From the NCBI GenBank assembly GCA_937926755.1, contig CALBBA010000249.1, positions 1 through 23,401 on the forward strand: a stretch of 23,401 nucleotides of DNA, read 5' to 3'. The translations under genes and the position numbers were made by a program. A model generated the notes under the pieces. That model was given only the letters and a program-made list of their open reading frames with translations, had not been told where the DNA came from and ran no database searches. This DNA is from an uncultured Collinsella sp. (GTDB lineage: Bacteria; Actinomycetota; Coriobacteriia; Coriobacteriales; Coriobacteriaceae). Positions 8,402 through 17,120 of the stretch are shown piece after piece (position 1 is the first letter of the stretch; the number at the start of each line of letters is the position of its first letter).

Positions 8402-8968
8402 CTATTTGAGCTTACGGGTCTTGGGCTTAAAGCGCATGCCCGTCTGGCGTCCGCCACGTGCGGAGAATCCATAACCGGACTGCGGCACGACGCCGGACAT
8501 CAAAAACGGAATGGCAACCAGACCCGTCAGGATCGAAGACGGCAGCGCATGGCCGAAGATCGCCACGACAAAGCTCGTCTCCAAACCCATAAACAGCAAG
8601 ATGATGCTGTAGATCACATTAATGACGAACGCGAAGGCGCCCACAGTGATGCCGCGCGCACTCGGGGTACCGCCCGTCTGACCGGCAGCGCTATGCACCA
8701 GGGCAAAAGAACCCACGGTCAGCAGGAGCGACATAACGCCCACCGGCACGGCAGCGGAAAGGTCATAGAACAAGCCGCTGCAAAAACCGCACACGACGGC
8801 ACGGGTCGGGTCGCCCGAGAACACGCTTAGGCACACCAGGATAATCATAAAGTTGACGCGACCGCCCGCAATGGAGATCTGCGGTGCCAGGCCTGCCTGC
8901 AGCAGCACGCACACGATGGCAGCGATTACAAACGTGCGGGAGCTCATCCCCTGCTCGTGTAGATCCAT
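8402..8968 (-). CDS. mreD: Rod shape-determining protein MreD
   Basis: MreD is a small polytopic membrane protein of the elongasome that links MreC with the PBP2-RodA synthase. The 188-residue product has about five to six hydrophobic helices, including the typical CGFCSGLFYDLSAAVPVGVMSLLL stretch, and a basic C-terminal tail (GMRFKPKTRKLK). Two ATG codons are possible. The one at 8974 lies a single base from the AGGGGG at 8981-8976, whereas the one at 8968 lies 7 bases away, so I choose 8968. The gene follows mreC closely. Sequence conservation in MreD is low; the call rests on size, topology and position. Confidence 0.92.
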   Translation of the reverse strand: MDLHEQGMSSRTFVIAAIVCVLLQAGLAPQISIAGGRVNFMIILVCLSVFSGDPTRAVVCGFCSGLFYDLSAAVPVGVMSLLLTVGSFALVHSAAGQTGGTPSARGITVGAFAFVINVIYSIILLFMGLETSFVVAIFGHALPSSILTGLVAIPFLMSGVVPQSGYGFSARGGRQTGMRFKPKTRKLK

Positions 8969-8979
8969 GGACATGCCCC

Positions 8980-9978
8980 CTATTCGTTCGAGCCAGAATC
9001 GGTCGTCTCGGACGTGTCGGAACTGTCATCCGAACTCTCGTCCTTCGTCTTGGTCGCAGCATCGCGCGACGTTCCCTGCGGCGTGCTATTAGCGGTGCTC
9101 ACGTCCTCATCCGAAGCTGACTGTTCGTCGGTCAGCGAGGTAATGACCAGCACTTCCTCGTTGTTCTCGGCCGTGGTCTGAGCGCGCACCACAATGGTGT
9201 AGTACACGTCGTTTGCAGATTTCTCAACCGACGAGACGGTGCCAAGCGGAAGGCCCTTGGGGAACACGCCGCCGATGCCCGAGGTCACGATGATGTCGCC
9301 AACCTTAACGTCGGAGTCGACGCTCACGTACTCAAGACGCAGCGTGCCGTCAGCCTGACCCTGCAGCATGCCCTGGGCGCGCGTGTCCTGTACCATGGCG
9401 GACACACCCGAGTTCTCGTCGCCAATAAGGCGCACGGTAGAGGTCTTGGCCGATACCTCGATAATCTGACCGATAACACCGGCAGAACTCGTCACGGGCA
9501 TGTTGATGGTAAGGCCGTCGGCAGAGCCCTTGTCGATGGTTACGGTCGAGGTCCAGGCATCGCCCGAGGCACCAACGATACGAGCAGCGGTCGATTTGAG
9601 GTTGTAGGTCGACTGCAGGCCGACCAGCCCCTCCAGACGCTCGGCGGTCTTTTGAGCCTCGGAGAGCTCAGCAACCTTAGAGGTCAGCTCCTCGTTTTGC
9701 TTCTTAAGCTCGTCAAGCGTGTCCTGTGACGCCGTAAGGTTAGAGAACACGTTACCGATCGCATTGAAGGGAGCCGCCACAGCCGAGCCCAGAAAACGCA
9801 CCGGCGAGGTAATCGTCGTCACGCCCGAACGAACGGCATGAATCGGCCCCGTCTCGCCCTCACGAATATAAAACGTGAGCAGCAACACCGAAATCAGGCT
9901 GAAAACAATCAACGGGCGCATACCCGTTGATTGTCGCTTGGTATTCAGATTTGTGGAGAAACCCGAAGATCGTGCCAA
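8980..9978 (-). CDS. mreC: Rod shape-determining protein MreC
   Basis: MreC is a bitopic scaffold outside the membrane that activates PBP2-RodA. The 332-residue product has a short basic cytoplasmic start, one membrane helix (about 22-38), a coiled coil (about 84-118, LDELKKQNEELTSKVAELSEAQK) and the two beta-barrel-like domains, with conserved text such as AARIVGASGDAWTSTVTIDKGSADGL and GDIIVTSGIGGVFPKGLPLG. The last 45 or so residues are an acidic Ser/Thr/Asp-rich tail, probably disordered. The start is TTG at 9978, preceded by AGGTGG with 7-base spacing. It lies 21 bases after mreB. Confidence 0.95.
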   Translation of the reverse strand: MARSSGFSTNLNTKRQSTGMRPLIVFSLISVLLLTFYIREGETGPIHAVRSGVTTITSPVRFLGSAVAAPFNAIGNVFSNLTASQDTLDELKKQNEELTSKVAELSEAQKTAERLEGLVGLQSTYNLKSTAARIVGASGDAWTSTVTIDKGSADGLTINMPVTSSAGVIGQIIEVSAKTSTVRLIGDENSGVSAMVQDTRAQGMLQGQADGTLRLEYVSVDSDVKVGDIIVTSGIGGVFPKGLPLGTVSSVEKSANDVYYTIVVRAQTTAENNEEVLVITSLTDEQSASDEDVSTANSTPQGTSRDAATKTKDESSDDSSDTSETTDSGSNE

Positions 9979-9999
9979 ATGGAATCCACCTTTTGGAAA

Positions 10000-11043
10000 T
10001 TAAGCATTGGTCTGAACGAAGCCGCCATCAAACGCATTGGCCTCGAGCACGCGGGCACAGCCGTTAACGACGTTATCGAGCGCCGTGGGGCTGACGTTGA
10101 CCGAAACGCCGGTCTCATCGCGCAGGCGCACGTCGAGACCGCGCAGCAGCGCGCCGCCACCAGTCAGTAAAATGCCGTAGTACATAAGGTCCGAGGCAAG
10201 ATCGGGAGGCGTAGCGTCGAGTGCGTCCTTGACGGCCTTGGCCATCTCGTCGAGCGGCTTGTTGAGCGCGCGACGAATCTCCTCGCTCTCGATGCGCACG
10301 GTCTTGGGCAGACCGGTGATCACGTCGCGGCCGTTGACCTCGACGTCGAGCTCGTCCTTAAGCGGCACGGCGGAGCCGACCTTGATCTTGATGTCCTCTG
10401 CCGTACGCTCGCCGATGGCCAGGTTGTAGGCATCGCGAACGTGCGTGAGGATGGCCTGATCGAACTCGTCACCGGCAATACGAATGGACTGCGAAACGAC
10501 GATGCCGCCCATAGCGATAACGGCAACCTCGGTGGTACCGCCACCGATGTCGATGACCATGGAGCCGGTGGGTTCCTCGACGGGCAGGTCGGCGCCGATG
10601 GCAGCCGCCATGGGCTCTTCGATCAGATAGGCCTGGCGGGCACCGGCCTGGATCGTGGCCTCAAAGACAGCGCGCTTCTCAACCGACGTGACACCGGAGG
10701 GAACGCAGACGACAACACGCGGACGCGGAGTCCACGGATAGCGCTTCTCGGACGCCTTATCGATAAAGTAGCGAAGCATGGCCTCGGTAACATCGAAGTC
10801 GGCGATGACGCCGTCCTTCAGGGGACGAACGGCCACGATGTTGCCGGGCGTACGGCCGAGCATGCGCTTTGCCTCGATACCGACCGCCAGGATGCGCTCG
10901 TCGTTCTTGTCGATGGCGACAACGGAGGGCTCGCGAATGACGATGCCCTTGCCGCGCACGGAGACAAGCGTATTTGCGGTGCCGAGGTCGATGGCAAGAT
11001 CGCCCGCATAGCTACCGAAGAACATATCCATCAAAGAAAACAA
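10000..11043 (-). CDS. mreB: Actin-like rod shape protein MreB
   Basis: MreB polymerises on the inner face of the membrane and directs wall insertion. The 347-residue product carries the actin-fold ATP motifs: phosphate 1 DLGTANTLV (19-27), the connecting segment IEEPMAAAIGA (141-151), phosphate 2 DIGGGTTEVAV (165-175) and the adenosine loop LLTGGGALLRGL near 310. The N-terminus MFSLMDMFFGS could act as a membrane-binding helix. I take the TTG at 11043, 5 bases after AGGAG; the ATG codons further in are too far from that site. It is the first gene of the eight-gene operon running to 1438. Confidence 0.97.
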   Translation of the reverse strand: MFSLMDMFFGSYAGDLAIDLGTANTLVSVRGKGIVIREPSVVAIDKNDERILAVGIEAKRMLGRTPGNIVAVRPLKDGVIADFDVTEAMLRYFIDKASEKRYPWTPRPRVVVCVPSGVTSVEKRAVFEATIQAGARQAYLIEEPMAAAIGADLPVEEPTGSMVIDIGGGTTEVAVIAMGGIVVSQSIRIAGDEFDQAILTHVRDAYNLAIGERTAEDIKIKVGSAVPLKDELDVEVNGRDVITGLPKTVRIESEEIRRALNKPLDEMAKAVKDALDATPPDLASDLMYYGILLTGGGALLRGLDVRLRDETGVSVNVSPTALDNVVNGCARVLEANAFDGGFVQTNA

Positions 11044-11088
11044 CGCAACTCCTGATGTGTTGGATGATTGCTGGAAAACTACTAGCTC

Positions 11089-11094
11089 ATCATA
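11089..11094 (-). promoter_or_regulatory. Possible -10 box of the mreB operon promoter
   Basis: The minus strand has TATGAT at 11094-11089, about 46 bases before the mreB TTG. No convincing -35 hexamer is found 16-18 bases upstream, where the stem of the preceding hairpin lies. The operon needs a promoter in this 115-base gap, and this is the best candidate, but the evidence is weak. Confidence 0.3.
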
Positions 11095-11103
11095 CTAGCG
11101 CAA

Positions 11104-11136
11104 GCCCGGCACCTCACTTGCGGTGAAGCGCCGGGC
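11104..11136 (-). terminator. Strong GC-rich hairpin after the TPR gene (no T-run)
   Basis: Bases 11104-11117 pair with 11123-11136: 14 bp without a mismatch (two G-T wobbles) around a 5-base loop. It lies 22 bases after the TPR gene stop. No run of T follows on either strand, so it is not a classic intrinsic terminator. It could stop transcription weakly, protect the 3' end of the upstream mRNA, or affect the mreB promoter next to it. Confidence 0.5.
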
Positions 11137-11158
11137 AAAGCTAAATCCCATAAGGTCA

Positions 11159-12463
11159 CTACTGGTTGTCAGCAGCCGAGAAATCCATATCGAGCGAGGA
11201 AACGGCCCAGCCGATATGGTTGTCGGAGCGCACGAATTTGACGGTGTACTCCTGCTCGCCGCCCTTGGACAGCGATGCCTTCACCTTGGCGGTCGTCTCG
11301 GTCATGGACTGATCCATGCCCTCGACGGACACGGTGGCACCCTGCGGAATCGAGGAGATGATCATCGACTTAGCGTCCTCGGACAGGCTCGAGGCCAGGC
11401 AAGACTCGGCCTTTGCGGCGTCACCGTCGCCGGCAGCCTGGAACAGATCGGTAACGACAGACTCCTGAGACGGGAAGCCAAAGCCGCGCGTGTAGGCAAA
11501 GCCCAGACCGCCCGCGGCGATCAAAATAAGCAGAAGCAGCACGATGAAGACTTTAAGACCCGTATGGCGATGGCGACGACGGACCTTGGCCTGCTTACGA
11601 TCCTGACGGTCCTGCTGGACCATCTCGGACTCGGACAGCGTAAAGAAGCCGGTGTCCGAGGGATCGGGCATAAACTGACCGGTCGCGCCCGTAGGATCGA
11701 GAGGATCGACGGCAGGAGCGTCCATCGCGGGCGCCGGAGCCGTGGCCATAGCCGTCTGGGCAGACAGCGCGGCAAGCGAATCGTGCACGCGGGCAAGCTC
11801 ATCGGCCTGCTCGGAGGTGAGCTGGTAGATACCATCGGCAGTAGCGGCGTTAAAGGCGTCGAGTGCGTCGGAGGGACGGCCGGCGGCAGAAAGCGCCTGA
11901 CCCATGCCGGCGTTGAGCGCACGCGTGTCGTCGCGGGGGCCGGCAAAGTCGATAGCCGTACGGTAGGTCTCCACGGCATCCGCCGGACGGCCGAGCTTAA
12001 TGAAGCAACGACCGAGCTCGCCGAGTGCGGCGGCAGGAGCCGGATTGGCGCCGTCGATGGCAGCCTGACGGAAAGCAGTACCCGCGTTGGCATAGTCGCC
12101 CGACTGGAACAGCGCGTTACCCAGGCCCAGATAGGCCTTGAACGGCGTGGCATAAGAAGCGTCCTGCGTAGCGGCAGAGAACGCCTGAGCGGCCGTCGTG
12201 TAGTCGCCCACGGCGGCGAGTGCCTTGCCGCGGTTGGTGAGCAGCGCGCCGCGCTTGCCATAGGTGCCGTCGTTGAGGGCGGCGGCATAGGCCTCGGCGG
12301 CCTCGGCATACATGCCCAGGTGCATCAAGGCGTTGCCACGAAGGTGATCGGCCTCGCCCATAATCTCATCGGGAGTTTTTGCCGCCCCAAGCATCTGGGC
12401 TGCAGCGGAAAAATCACCCGCGCGGTAAGCGGCACGGCCCTGTTGGATCAGCTGGCTATTCAA
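11159..12463 (-). CDS. TPR-repeat membrane protein
   Basis: The 434-residue product has TPR-like helical repeats over about 1-230 (for example LRGNALMHLGMYAEAAEAYAAAL and AYLGLGNALFQSGDYANAGTAFRQAA). A Pro/Ala/Asp-rich linker follows, then a basic stretch (RRRHRH) just before one membrane helix (about 304-322), and an outer domain of about 110 residues resembling the DUF4878 or SnoaL-like folds found after such anchors. The TPR part should be cytoplasmic. Start TTG at 12463 is preceded by AAGGGG with 6-base spacing, 11 bases after the cyclophilin stop, so the two are co-transcribed. No specific function can be read from the sequence; a scaffold or sensor is likely. Confidence 0.8.
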   Translation of the reverse strand: MNSQLIQQGRAAYRAGDFSAAAQMLGAAKTPDEIMGEADHLRGNALMHLGMYAEAAEAYAAALNDGTYGKRGALLTNRGKALAAVGDYTTAAQAFSAATQDASYATPFKAYLGLGNALFQSGDYANAGTAFRQAAIDGANPAPAAALGELGRCFIKLGRPADAVETYRTAIDFAGPRDDTRALNAGMGQALSAAGRPSDALDAFNAATADGIYQLTSEQADELARVHDSLAALSAQTAMATAPAPAMDAPAVDPLDPTGATGQFMPDPSDTGFFTLSESEMVQQDRQDRKQAKVRRRHRHTGLKVFIVLLLLILIAAGGLGFAYTRGFGFPSQESVVTDLFQAAGDGDAAKAESCLASSLSEDAKSMIISSIPQGATVSVEGMDQSMTETTAKVKASLSKGGEQEYTVKFVRSDNHIGWAVSSLDMDFSAADNQ

Positions 12464-12474
12464 GGAAATCCCCT

Positions 12475-13017
12475 TTACTCGTGAACGATCTCGACATGGA
12501 CGATCTCGTCGCCGGCACGCAGCTGCGAAATCACATCGAGACCCTCGACCGTGGTACCAAAGACGGTGTAACCGGAATCGAGGTTATGCTGGGCACCCAA
12601 GCAGAAGTAGAACTGCGAACCCGCGGAATCGGGATCCATGGAGCGTGCCATGGCAAGGGCGCCGTCGACATGGCTGTTGCGCGGATTGGTGGCAAACTCG
12701 CCCTTGATGCAGTAGCCGGGGCCACCGGTACCGGGCATGCCGTCGGGGCCCTCAAGACCGGCAGCGACGTCGGCGCCGGACATATCGCGGGTATTGGGGT
12801 CGCCGCCCTGAATGACAAAGCCGGGCACATAGCGATGGAACTTAAGGCCATCATAGAAACCCATCGTGGAAAGCTCGCAGAAGTTCGCGACATGAATGGG
12901 AGCGCCCTCGCCGTCAAACTTGACCTTGATGGTACCCTTCGACGTCTCGATAACGGCGCACTCGTCGCCGGCAAGCTGATACTCAGGCGTGTAGAGCTCT
13001 TTCTTAAAACCAAACAT
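12475..13017 (-). CDS. Cyclophilin-type peptidyl-prolyl cis-trans isomerase
   Basis: This enzyme speeds proline isomerisation during protein folding. The 180-residue product has the catalytic signature FHRYVPGFVIQGGDP (R62, F67 and Q70 matching the cyclophilin active-site Arg/Phe/Gln) and the substrate pocket text GALAMARSMDPDSAGSQFYFCLG, ending HNLDSGYTVFGTTVEGLDVI. There is no signal peptide, so it is cytoplasmic. The start is ATG at 13017 after AAGGAA. It has its own promoter (13057-13086) and is followed by the TPR gene. Confidence 0.95.
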   Translation of the reverse strand: MFGFKKELYTPEYQLAGDECAVIETSKGTIKVKFDGEGAPIHVANFCELSTMGFYDGLKFHRYVPGFVIQGGDPNTRDMSGADVAAGLEGPDGMPGTGGPGYCIKGEFATNPRNSHVDGALAMARSMDPDSAGSQFYFCLGAQHNLDSGYTVFGTTVEGLDVISQLRAGDEIVHVEIVHE

Positions 13018-13056
13018 GTGGTTCCTTCCTCGTGCGTTTAAAGCATATTTGTACGA

Positions 13057-13086
13057 ATTGTAGCAATAAGCATGCGCTTACATCAA
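13057..13086 (-). promoter_or_regulatory. Sigma70-type promoter for the cyclophilin-TPR unit
   Basis: The minus strand reads TTGATG (13086-13081), an 18-base spacer, then TACAAT (13062-13057). The start of transcription should be near 13050, giving a leader of about 33 bases. The spacer holds an inverted repeat, TAAGC-GCAT-GCTTA (13080-13067), placed where a repressor could block RNA polymerase. Confidence 0.72.
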
Positions 13087-13124
13087 TTGCGCACGTAGGT
13101 TATGCCGACTATGGCGAACTAATT

Positions 13125-14267
13125 TTAGGAACGCTGCTGCGGCTTCCAAGAACCCACATTGGCGTCGTACTGGTTCAGCGCGCTGTTGCCACTCTGCGCG
13201 ATGGGCGCCAGGATCTCGCTTTGGTGGGAACTCATCGACTCGCCATCGGGAATGGCCAGCGAGATGTCCCAGCTCTGGCAAATCACGTCGACGCGCTCAT
13301 ACATCCACTCGGCAAGCTGCTTTAAGTGGGCGATGTCGTCCGCATAGACCGTATCGTCCTGATACTTAAGGTTGTTGAGCTCATCTTGCGTCTTTTTGAT
13401 CTGGTCGCGCAGGGCGTAGGCACTCTGCGACAGCTCCTGACGGGTGGACAGCGGCGTTCGAAGATAGCCGTTGTTAAAAGAATCGATGACCTCGCCGATC
13501 TGGTCCTCGTCACCGTAGGACACGATGGTCTGATACAGACCGTCGAGCCTGGTATAGAGCTGATCGTCGGTGAGCACGGTTTCTTCCTGGACCACCTCGG
13601 CAGAATCGTCCTGCTTGGTATCGTCCTCAGTCGCCTCGCCCTTTTGGCGCGTAGGGAAGGTCGTCTGCGCGGCCTGGCCAAACTGGTCATAGAAGCCGGG
13701 CATGACACCCATGGGATCGGTCGTCACGAACCAATAGGCACCGCCGCACACAAAGGCAAGGATCGCGATGACGATGAGCGGCTTGGGAATATGACGCTTG
13801 TGCTTGTGATAGGCGTCCTCGTCGGGGTGCACCTTGCGCTTGGGTTTTTGAGTATCGTCATGCAGGGAAACCGGCGTGGGAATATCGACCTTGGGGATAC
13901 CGAAATCCTTATCGAAAGCTGGCAGCACGCAGGTCTCATTGGGGTCGGCGGCGTCCGAAAGCACCGCAGCGGCAGAGGCCGGCGCATGCGGCACCTCGGT
14001 ATCGATCTGCTCTTGCGTTAGGCGCGGAAAACCCGCCGTGCGGCCCGCTGCCAGATCGGATGCGGCCGCGTCCTCGGAGAGGATACCCGGAGCGGGGCGT
14101 CCGCATTTGGGGCACGTACGGTCATGCGGAGAAAGACGGGCACCGCAGCCCTCACAGAACACGAACTCGGTGTGCTCGGGACCATCGCCCGGACCCACAT
14201 AGGCGTTGCAGTAGGGGCAGAACGAGGCGCCGTCCTCGATAGTCTTAAGGCAATGCGGGCAGATCAC
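13125..14267 (-). CDS. Double zinc-ribbon membrane protein
   Basis: The N-terminus has two zinc ribbons: C3-x2-C6 with C17-x2-C20 (CPHC, CPYC), and C38-x2-C41 with C52-x2-C55 (CEGC, CPKC). A long acidic linker follows, then a Lys/His-rich stretch, one membrane helix (about 162-181), and an outer region of about 200 residues that is helical and coiled-coil-like (YALRDQIKKTQDELNNLKY). I set the start at GTG 14267 because GAGG lies 5 bases upstream; an in-frame TTG at 14297 has no ribosome-binding site. A weak TATGCT at 14313-14308 could be its -10 box. Function is unknown; a membrane sensor or scaffold is possible. Confidence 0.8.
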   Translation of the reverse strand: MICPHCLKTIEDGASFCPYCNAYVGPGDGPEHTEFVFCEGCGARLSPHDRTCPKCGRPAPGILSEDAAASDLAAGRTAGFPRLTQEQIDTEVPHAPASAAAVLSDAADPNETCVLPAFDKDFGIPKVDIPTPVSLHDDTQKPKRKVHPDEDAYHKHKRHIPKPLIVIAILAFVCGGAYWFVTTDPMGVMPGFYDQFGQAAQTTFPTRQKGEATEDDTKQDDSAEVVQEETVLTDDQLYTRLDGLYQTIVSYGDEDQIGEVIDSFNNGYLRTPLSTRQELSQSAYALRDQIKKTQDELNNLKYQDDTVYADDIAHLKQLAEWMYERVDVICQSWDISLAIPDGESMSSHQSEILAPIAQSGNSALNQYDANVGSWKPQQRS

Positions 14268-14370
14268 GGCATCCTCTTTTCGAAGCAATTCAAACAATCG
14301 AGGTTAGAGCATAACATCGCCACGGCCCCACAGGAACAAGGCACCAATTCAACATCGCCAGGGCGCGTAG

Positions 14371-17094
14371 CTACTTCTTCTTTTTGCTTGGCATCGAGAC
14401 TTTGATGCCTTGGGCGGACTTGGTCACGCGAGAGCGTTTGACTCCGGCACTCCTCTTTTTCTTGGGTTGGGCCTGGGCCACGCCCTCGAGTGCGCGGGCC
14501 TCGGCCTCACGAACGGTGCGAGCTTCGCGGCGCTGCGCCATGTCGGCGGCGACGCGCTTGGCAAAACGCTCGGCCGTCGAACCCGTCGAGCTCACCTTGC
14601 CGCCACCGCGACCCAGGCGGACGCGCACACCGCGGCCAAAACCAGTTGCGGCATGACGACGACGCGGCTTGAGCGAATCTATCATCGTGGCGCGCTTAAA
14701 GAACACCGAGCAGGTAAAGACCACGATGACAGCCAAGATAACCATCTGGCCCATCGATAGGTTGGCAATAGACAGCAGCTCCGGGAATCCGATAACGCCC
14801 ACCAGGATGCCGGCGACTACAAACACAAAGAGCACCACACGCAAGGGCGTGAGAGGCTGCGAGATGCGCCAGATCAGGCTGACGCTCGCCGCGCACGACG
14901 TAAGCAGGCACATCGTAGACAGCGTGAGCTGGCTAAAACCAAACACGCGCGCCACAAAGATATCGAGCGCCGCAGCCAAAATGACCGCAATCGACGCCGG
15001 CAGTGCCCGCTTGAGCACGTTCGTCAGGAACGACCCCTTCACGCGAGCATTGTTGGGCTCCAGGCCCAACACAAAGCCCGGCGCGCCGATGCAGAAGAAG
15101 TTAATGAGCGTCATCTGGATGGGCTCGAAGGGGTACGGCGGCAGCGCGATGCACAGCGCCGCCAGGCCCATCGAGAACAGCGTCTTGGTCAGGAACAGCG
15201 AGGCCGAACGCTGCAGGTTGTTGATGGAGCGACGGCCCTCGGCCACCACGGCAGGCATCGAGGCAAAGTCGTTGTCGACGAGTACGATCTCGGCCACGTT
15301 GCGCGCGGCATCGGAGCCGGCCGCCATGGCGACGGAGCAGTCGGCCTCCTTGAGCGCCAGCACGTCGTTGACGCCGTCGCCCGTCATGGCCACGGTGTGC
15401 TCGCGGCGCTTGAGCGCCTGTACGAGCTCGCGCTTCTGCTGCGGGGTCACACGACCAAAGACATGGTAGCGGTCCACTGCGGCATCGAGCTTGGCCGGCG
15501 TATCGAGCGTCGTGGCGTCCACATAAGCGTCCGCCCCCGGCACGCCCACCACGCGCGCGATCGACGACACCGTACGCGGGTCGTCGCCACTGATCACGTT
15601 GAGGGTCACACCCTGCTCGTTAAAGTAGCCGATGGTCTCGGCCGCCGAGGTACGAATCTCGTCGCGGATGGTCACAAAGCCCACGGGCTCGGCCTCGCCC
15701 ACCATATCGCCATCGGGCGTAAAGCCGTCCACGCGAGCCACCACGAGCACGCGGCAGGTATCGGCAAGCTCGGCGACACGGTTCTCGACTTGGGCAAACA
15801 CACGATCAGAGAGCACAAACTGCGCCGCACCCATCACATAGGAGCCCTGCGCAAACGACGCGCCGCTCCACTTTTTGGAGGACGAGAACGGAATGACCGA
15901 CAGCGGCTCAGACACCTCGACCGGGCGATCGGCGTAATAGTTGAGCAGCGCCTGGCAGGTCTCGTTGGCATCGGCCGAAGTCGCACGCGCGACGTTAGCC
16001 AGCGCAAAATCGAGCACTGTGGTATCGACGGGAACAGCCGCCTCGTCCGAGTCCACGCCAAAGCCAACACCCTCAACAGGCAGCGGATACGTGCCCTCGA
16101 CCTCCATACGGCCCGACGTGATGGTGCCCGTCTTGTCCAGGCACAGCACGTCGACGCGAGCGAGCGTCTCGATGCAGTAGAGCTGCTGTGCCAGCACCTT
16201 GCGGCGGGCCAGGCGCACCGTGGCGATGGCGAGCACCGACGAGGTCAGCAGCACCAGGCCTTGCGGGATCATGCCCAGCAGGGCACCCACCGTGGACAGC
16301 AGCGCCGACGAAGGCACATGACCAGCCAACAGCTCGGAGAAGCACCACGAAAGCGCGCTATCGCCCGGGGTTCCCGCGGCATCCCACAGCTCGCTCACAC
16401 TCGAGGCAAACAACGCCAAACCGAGCGGGATCATGATGATGCTCGCAAAGCGCACGATGGCGTTCAGCGCGTTCATGATCTCGGAATTGACCTTTTTGAC
16501 GTACTTGGCCTCGTTATTAATTTTGGCCACGTAGTTGTCGGCGCCGACATGAATCACGCGGGCGCGCAGCAAGCCCGAGTCGATAAAGCTGCCGCTCATG
16601 AGCTCGGAACCGGGCTGTTTCTTAATAAGGTCGCTCTCGCCCGTCAGCAGGCTCTCGTTCACGAGCGCCTCGCCCGACACCACCACGGCGTCGGCGGGAA
16701 TCTGGTCGCCGCGCCCCAAGCGGATGATGTCGTCGAGCACGATCTGGTCCAGGTCGAGCTCCACCTCGGCGCCGTCGCGCACCGCGATGGCCTTCTTGGA
16801 GGTCAGCAGCGTGAGCTTATCGACCATCTTCCTGGAACGCATGGACTGAATGACGCCAATAGCGGTATTGAGGAACACCACGACCAGGAACGTCAGATTC
16901 TTAAACGAACCGGTCAAAATGACCAGGAACGCCAAGATCACGTTGATCAAATTGAACAACGTGCAGAGGTTCTCGATGATGAGCTCTTTGACCGACTTGG
17001 TCTTGAGCTCCATGTTGCGGTTGATCTTACCGGCGGCGATGCGCTCCTCAACCTCGGCGGTCGAGAGTCCGCGCTCGATATCCGTTGCTGCCAT
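14371..17094 (-). CDS. P-type cation-transporting ATPase (HAD-IC family)
   Basis: This ATP-driven pump has all core motifs (907 residues, numbered from the ATG at 17094): TGES actuator loop (151-154), phosphorylation site DKTGT (D320), the KWSGASF nucleotide-binding segment (about 408) and the hinge GDGVNDVLALKEADCS (572-587). About ten membrane helices are present. The ion-site helix 4 reads IPQGL, not the PEGL of calcium and sodium/potassium pumps, and there is no heavy-metal CPx or N-terminal metal domain, so the ion is not predictable. After the last helix comes an unusual tail of about 95 residues rich in Lys/Arg, ending PSKKKK. In-frame GTG 17109 and ATG 17106 are also possible starts; 17094 has a weak GGGA 6 bases upstream. 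A leader terminator lies just upstream (17121-17159). Confidence 0.92.
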   Translation of the reverse strand: MAATDIERGLSTAEVEERIAAGKINRNMELKTKSVKELIIENLCTLFNLINVILAFLVILTGSFKNLTFLVVVFLNTAIGVIQSMRSRKMVDKLTLLTSKKAIAVRDGAEVELDLDQIVLDDIIRLGRGDQIPADAVVVSGEALVNESLLTGESDLIKKQPGSELMSGSFIDSGLLRARVIHVGADNYVAKINNEAKYVKKVNSEIMNALNAIVRFASIIMIPLGLALFASSVSELWDAAGTPGDSALSWCFSELLAGHVPSSALLSTVGALLGMIPQGLVLLTSSVLAIATVRLARRKVLAQQLYCIETLARVDVLCLDKTGTITSGRMEVEGTYPLPVEGVGFGVDSDEAAVPVDTTVLDFALANVARATSADANETCQALLNYYADRPVEVSEPLSVIPFSSSKKWSGASFAQGSYVMGAAQFVLSDRVFAQVENRVAELADTCRVLVVARVDGFTPDGDMVGEAEPVGFVTIRDEIRTSAAETIGYFNEQGVTLNVISGDDPRTVSSIARVVGVPGADAYVDATTLDTPAKLDAAVDRYHVFGRVTPQQKRELVQALKRREHTVAMTGDGVNDVLALKEADCSVAMAAGSDAARNVAEIVLVDNDFASMPAVVAEGRRSINNLQRSASLFLTKTLFSMGLAALCIALPPYPFEPIQMTLINFFCIGAPGFVLGLEPNNARVKGSFLTNVLKRALPASIAVILAAALDIFVARVFGFSQLTLSTMCLLTSCAASVSLIWRISQPLTPLRVVLFVFVVAGILVGVIGFPELLSIANLSMGQMVILAVIVVFTCSVFFKRATMIDSLKPRRRHAATGFGRGVRVRLGRGGGKVSSTGSTAERFAKRVAADMAQRREARTVREAEARALEGVAQAQPKKKRSAGVKRSRVTKSAQGIKVSMPSKKKK

Positions 17095-17120
17095 ACCACG
17101 TCCCATCACGTCGCGTCGGT

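Noticed and set aside
11104..11136. Hairpin after the TPR gene as a riboswitch or CRISPR-like repeat
   Set aside because: It is a single hairpin with no repeat units, spacers or known riboswitch core. I list it only as a structural end element.
11123..12484. 453-codon plus-strand frame opposite the TPR gene
   Set aside because: The product is low-complexity Gly/Arg/Val text without motifs. The minus frame has clear TPR repeats, a membrane helix and a ribosome-binding site.
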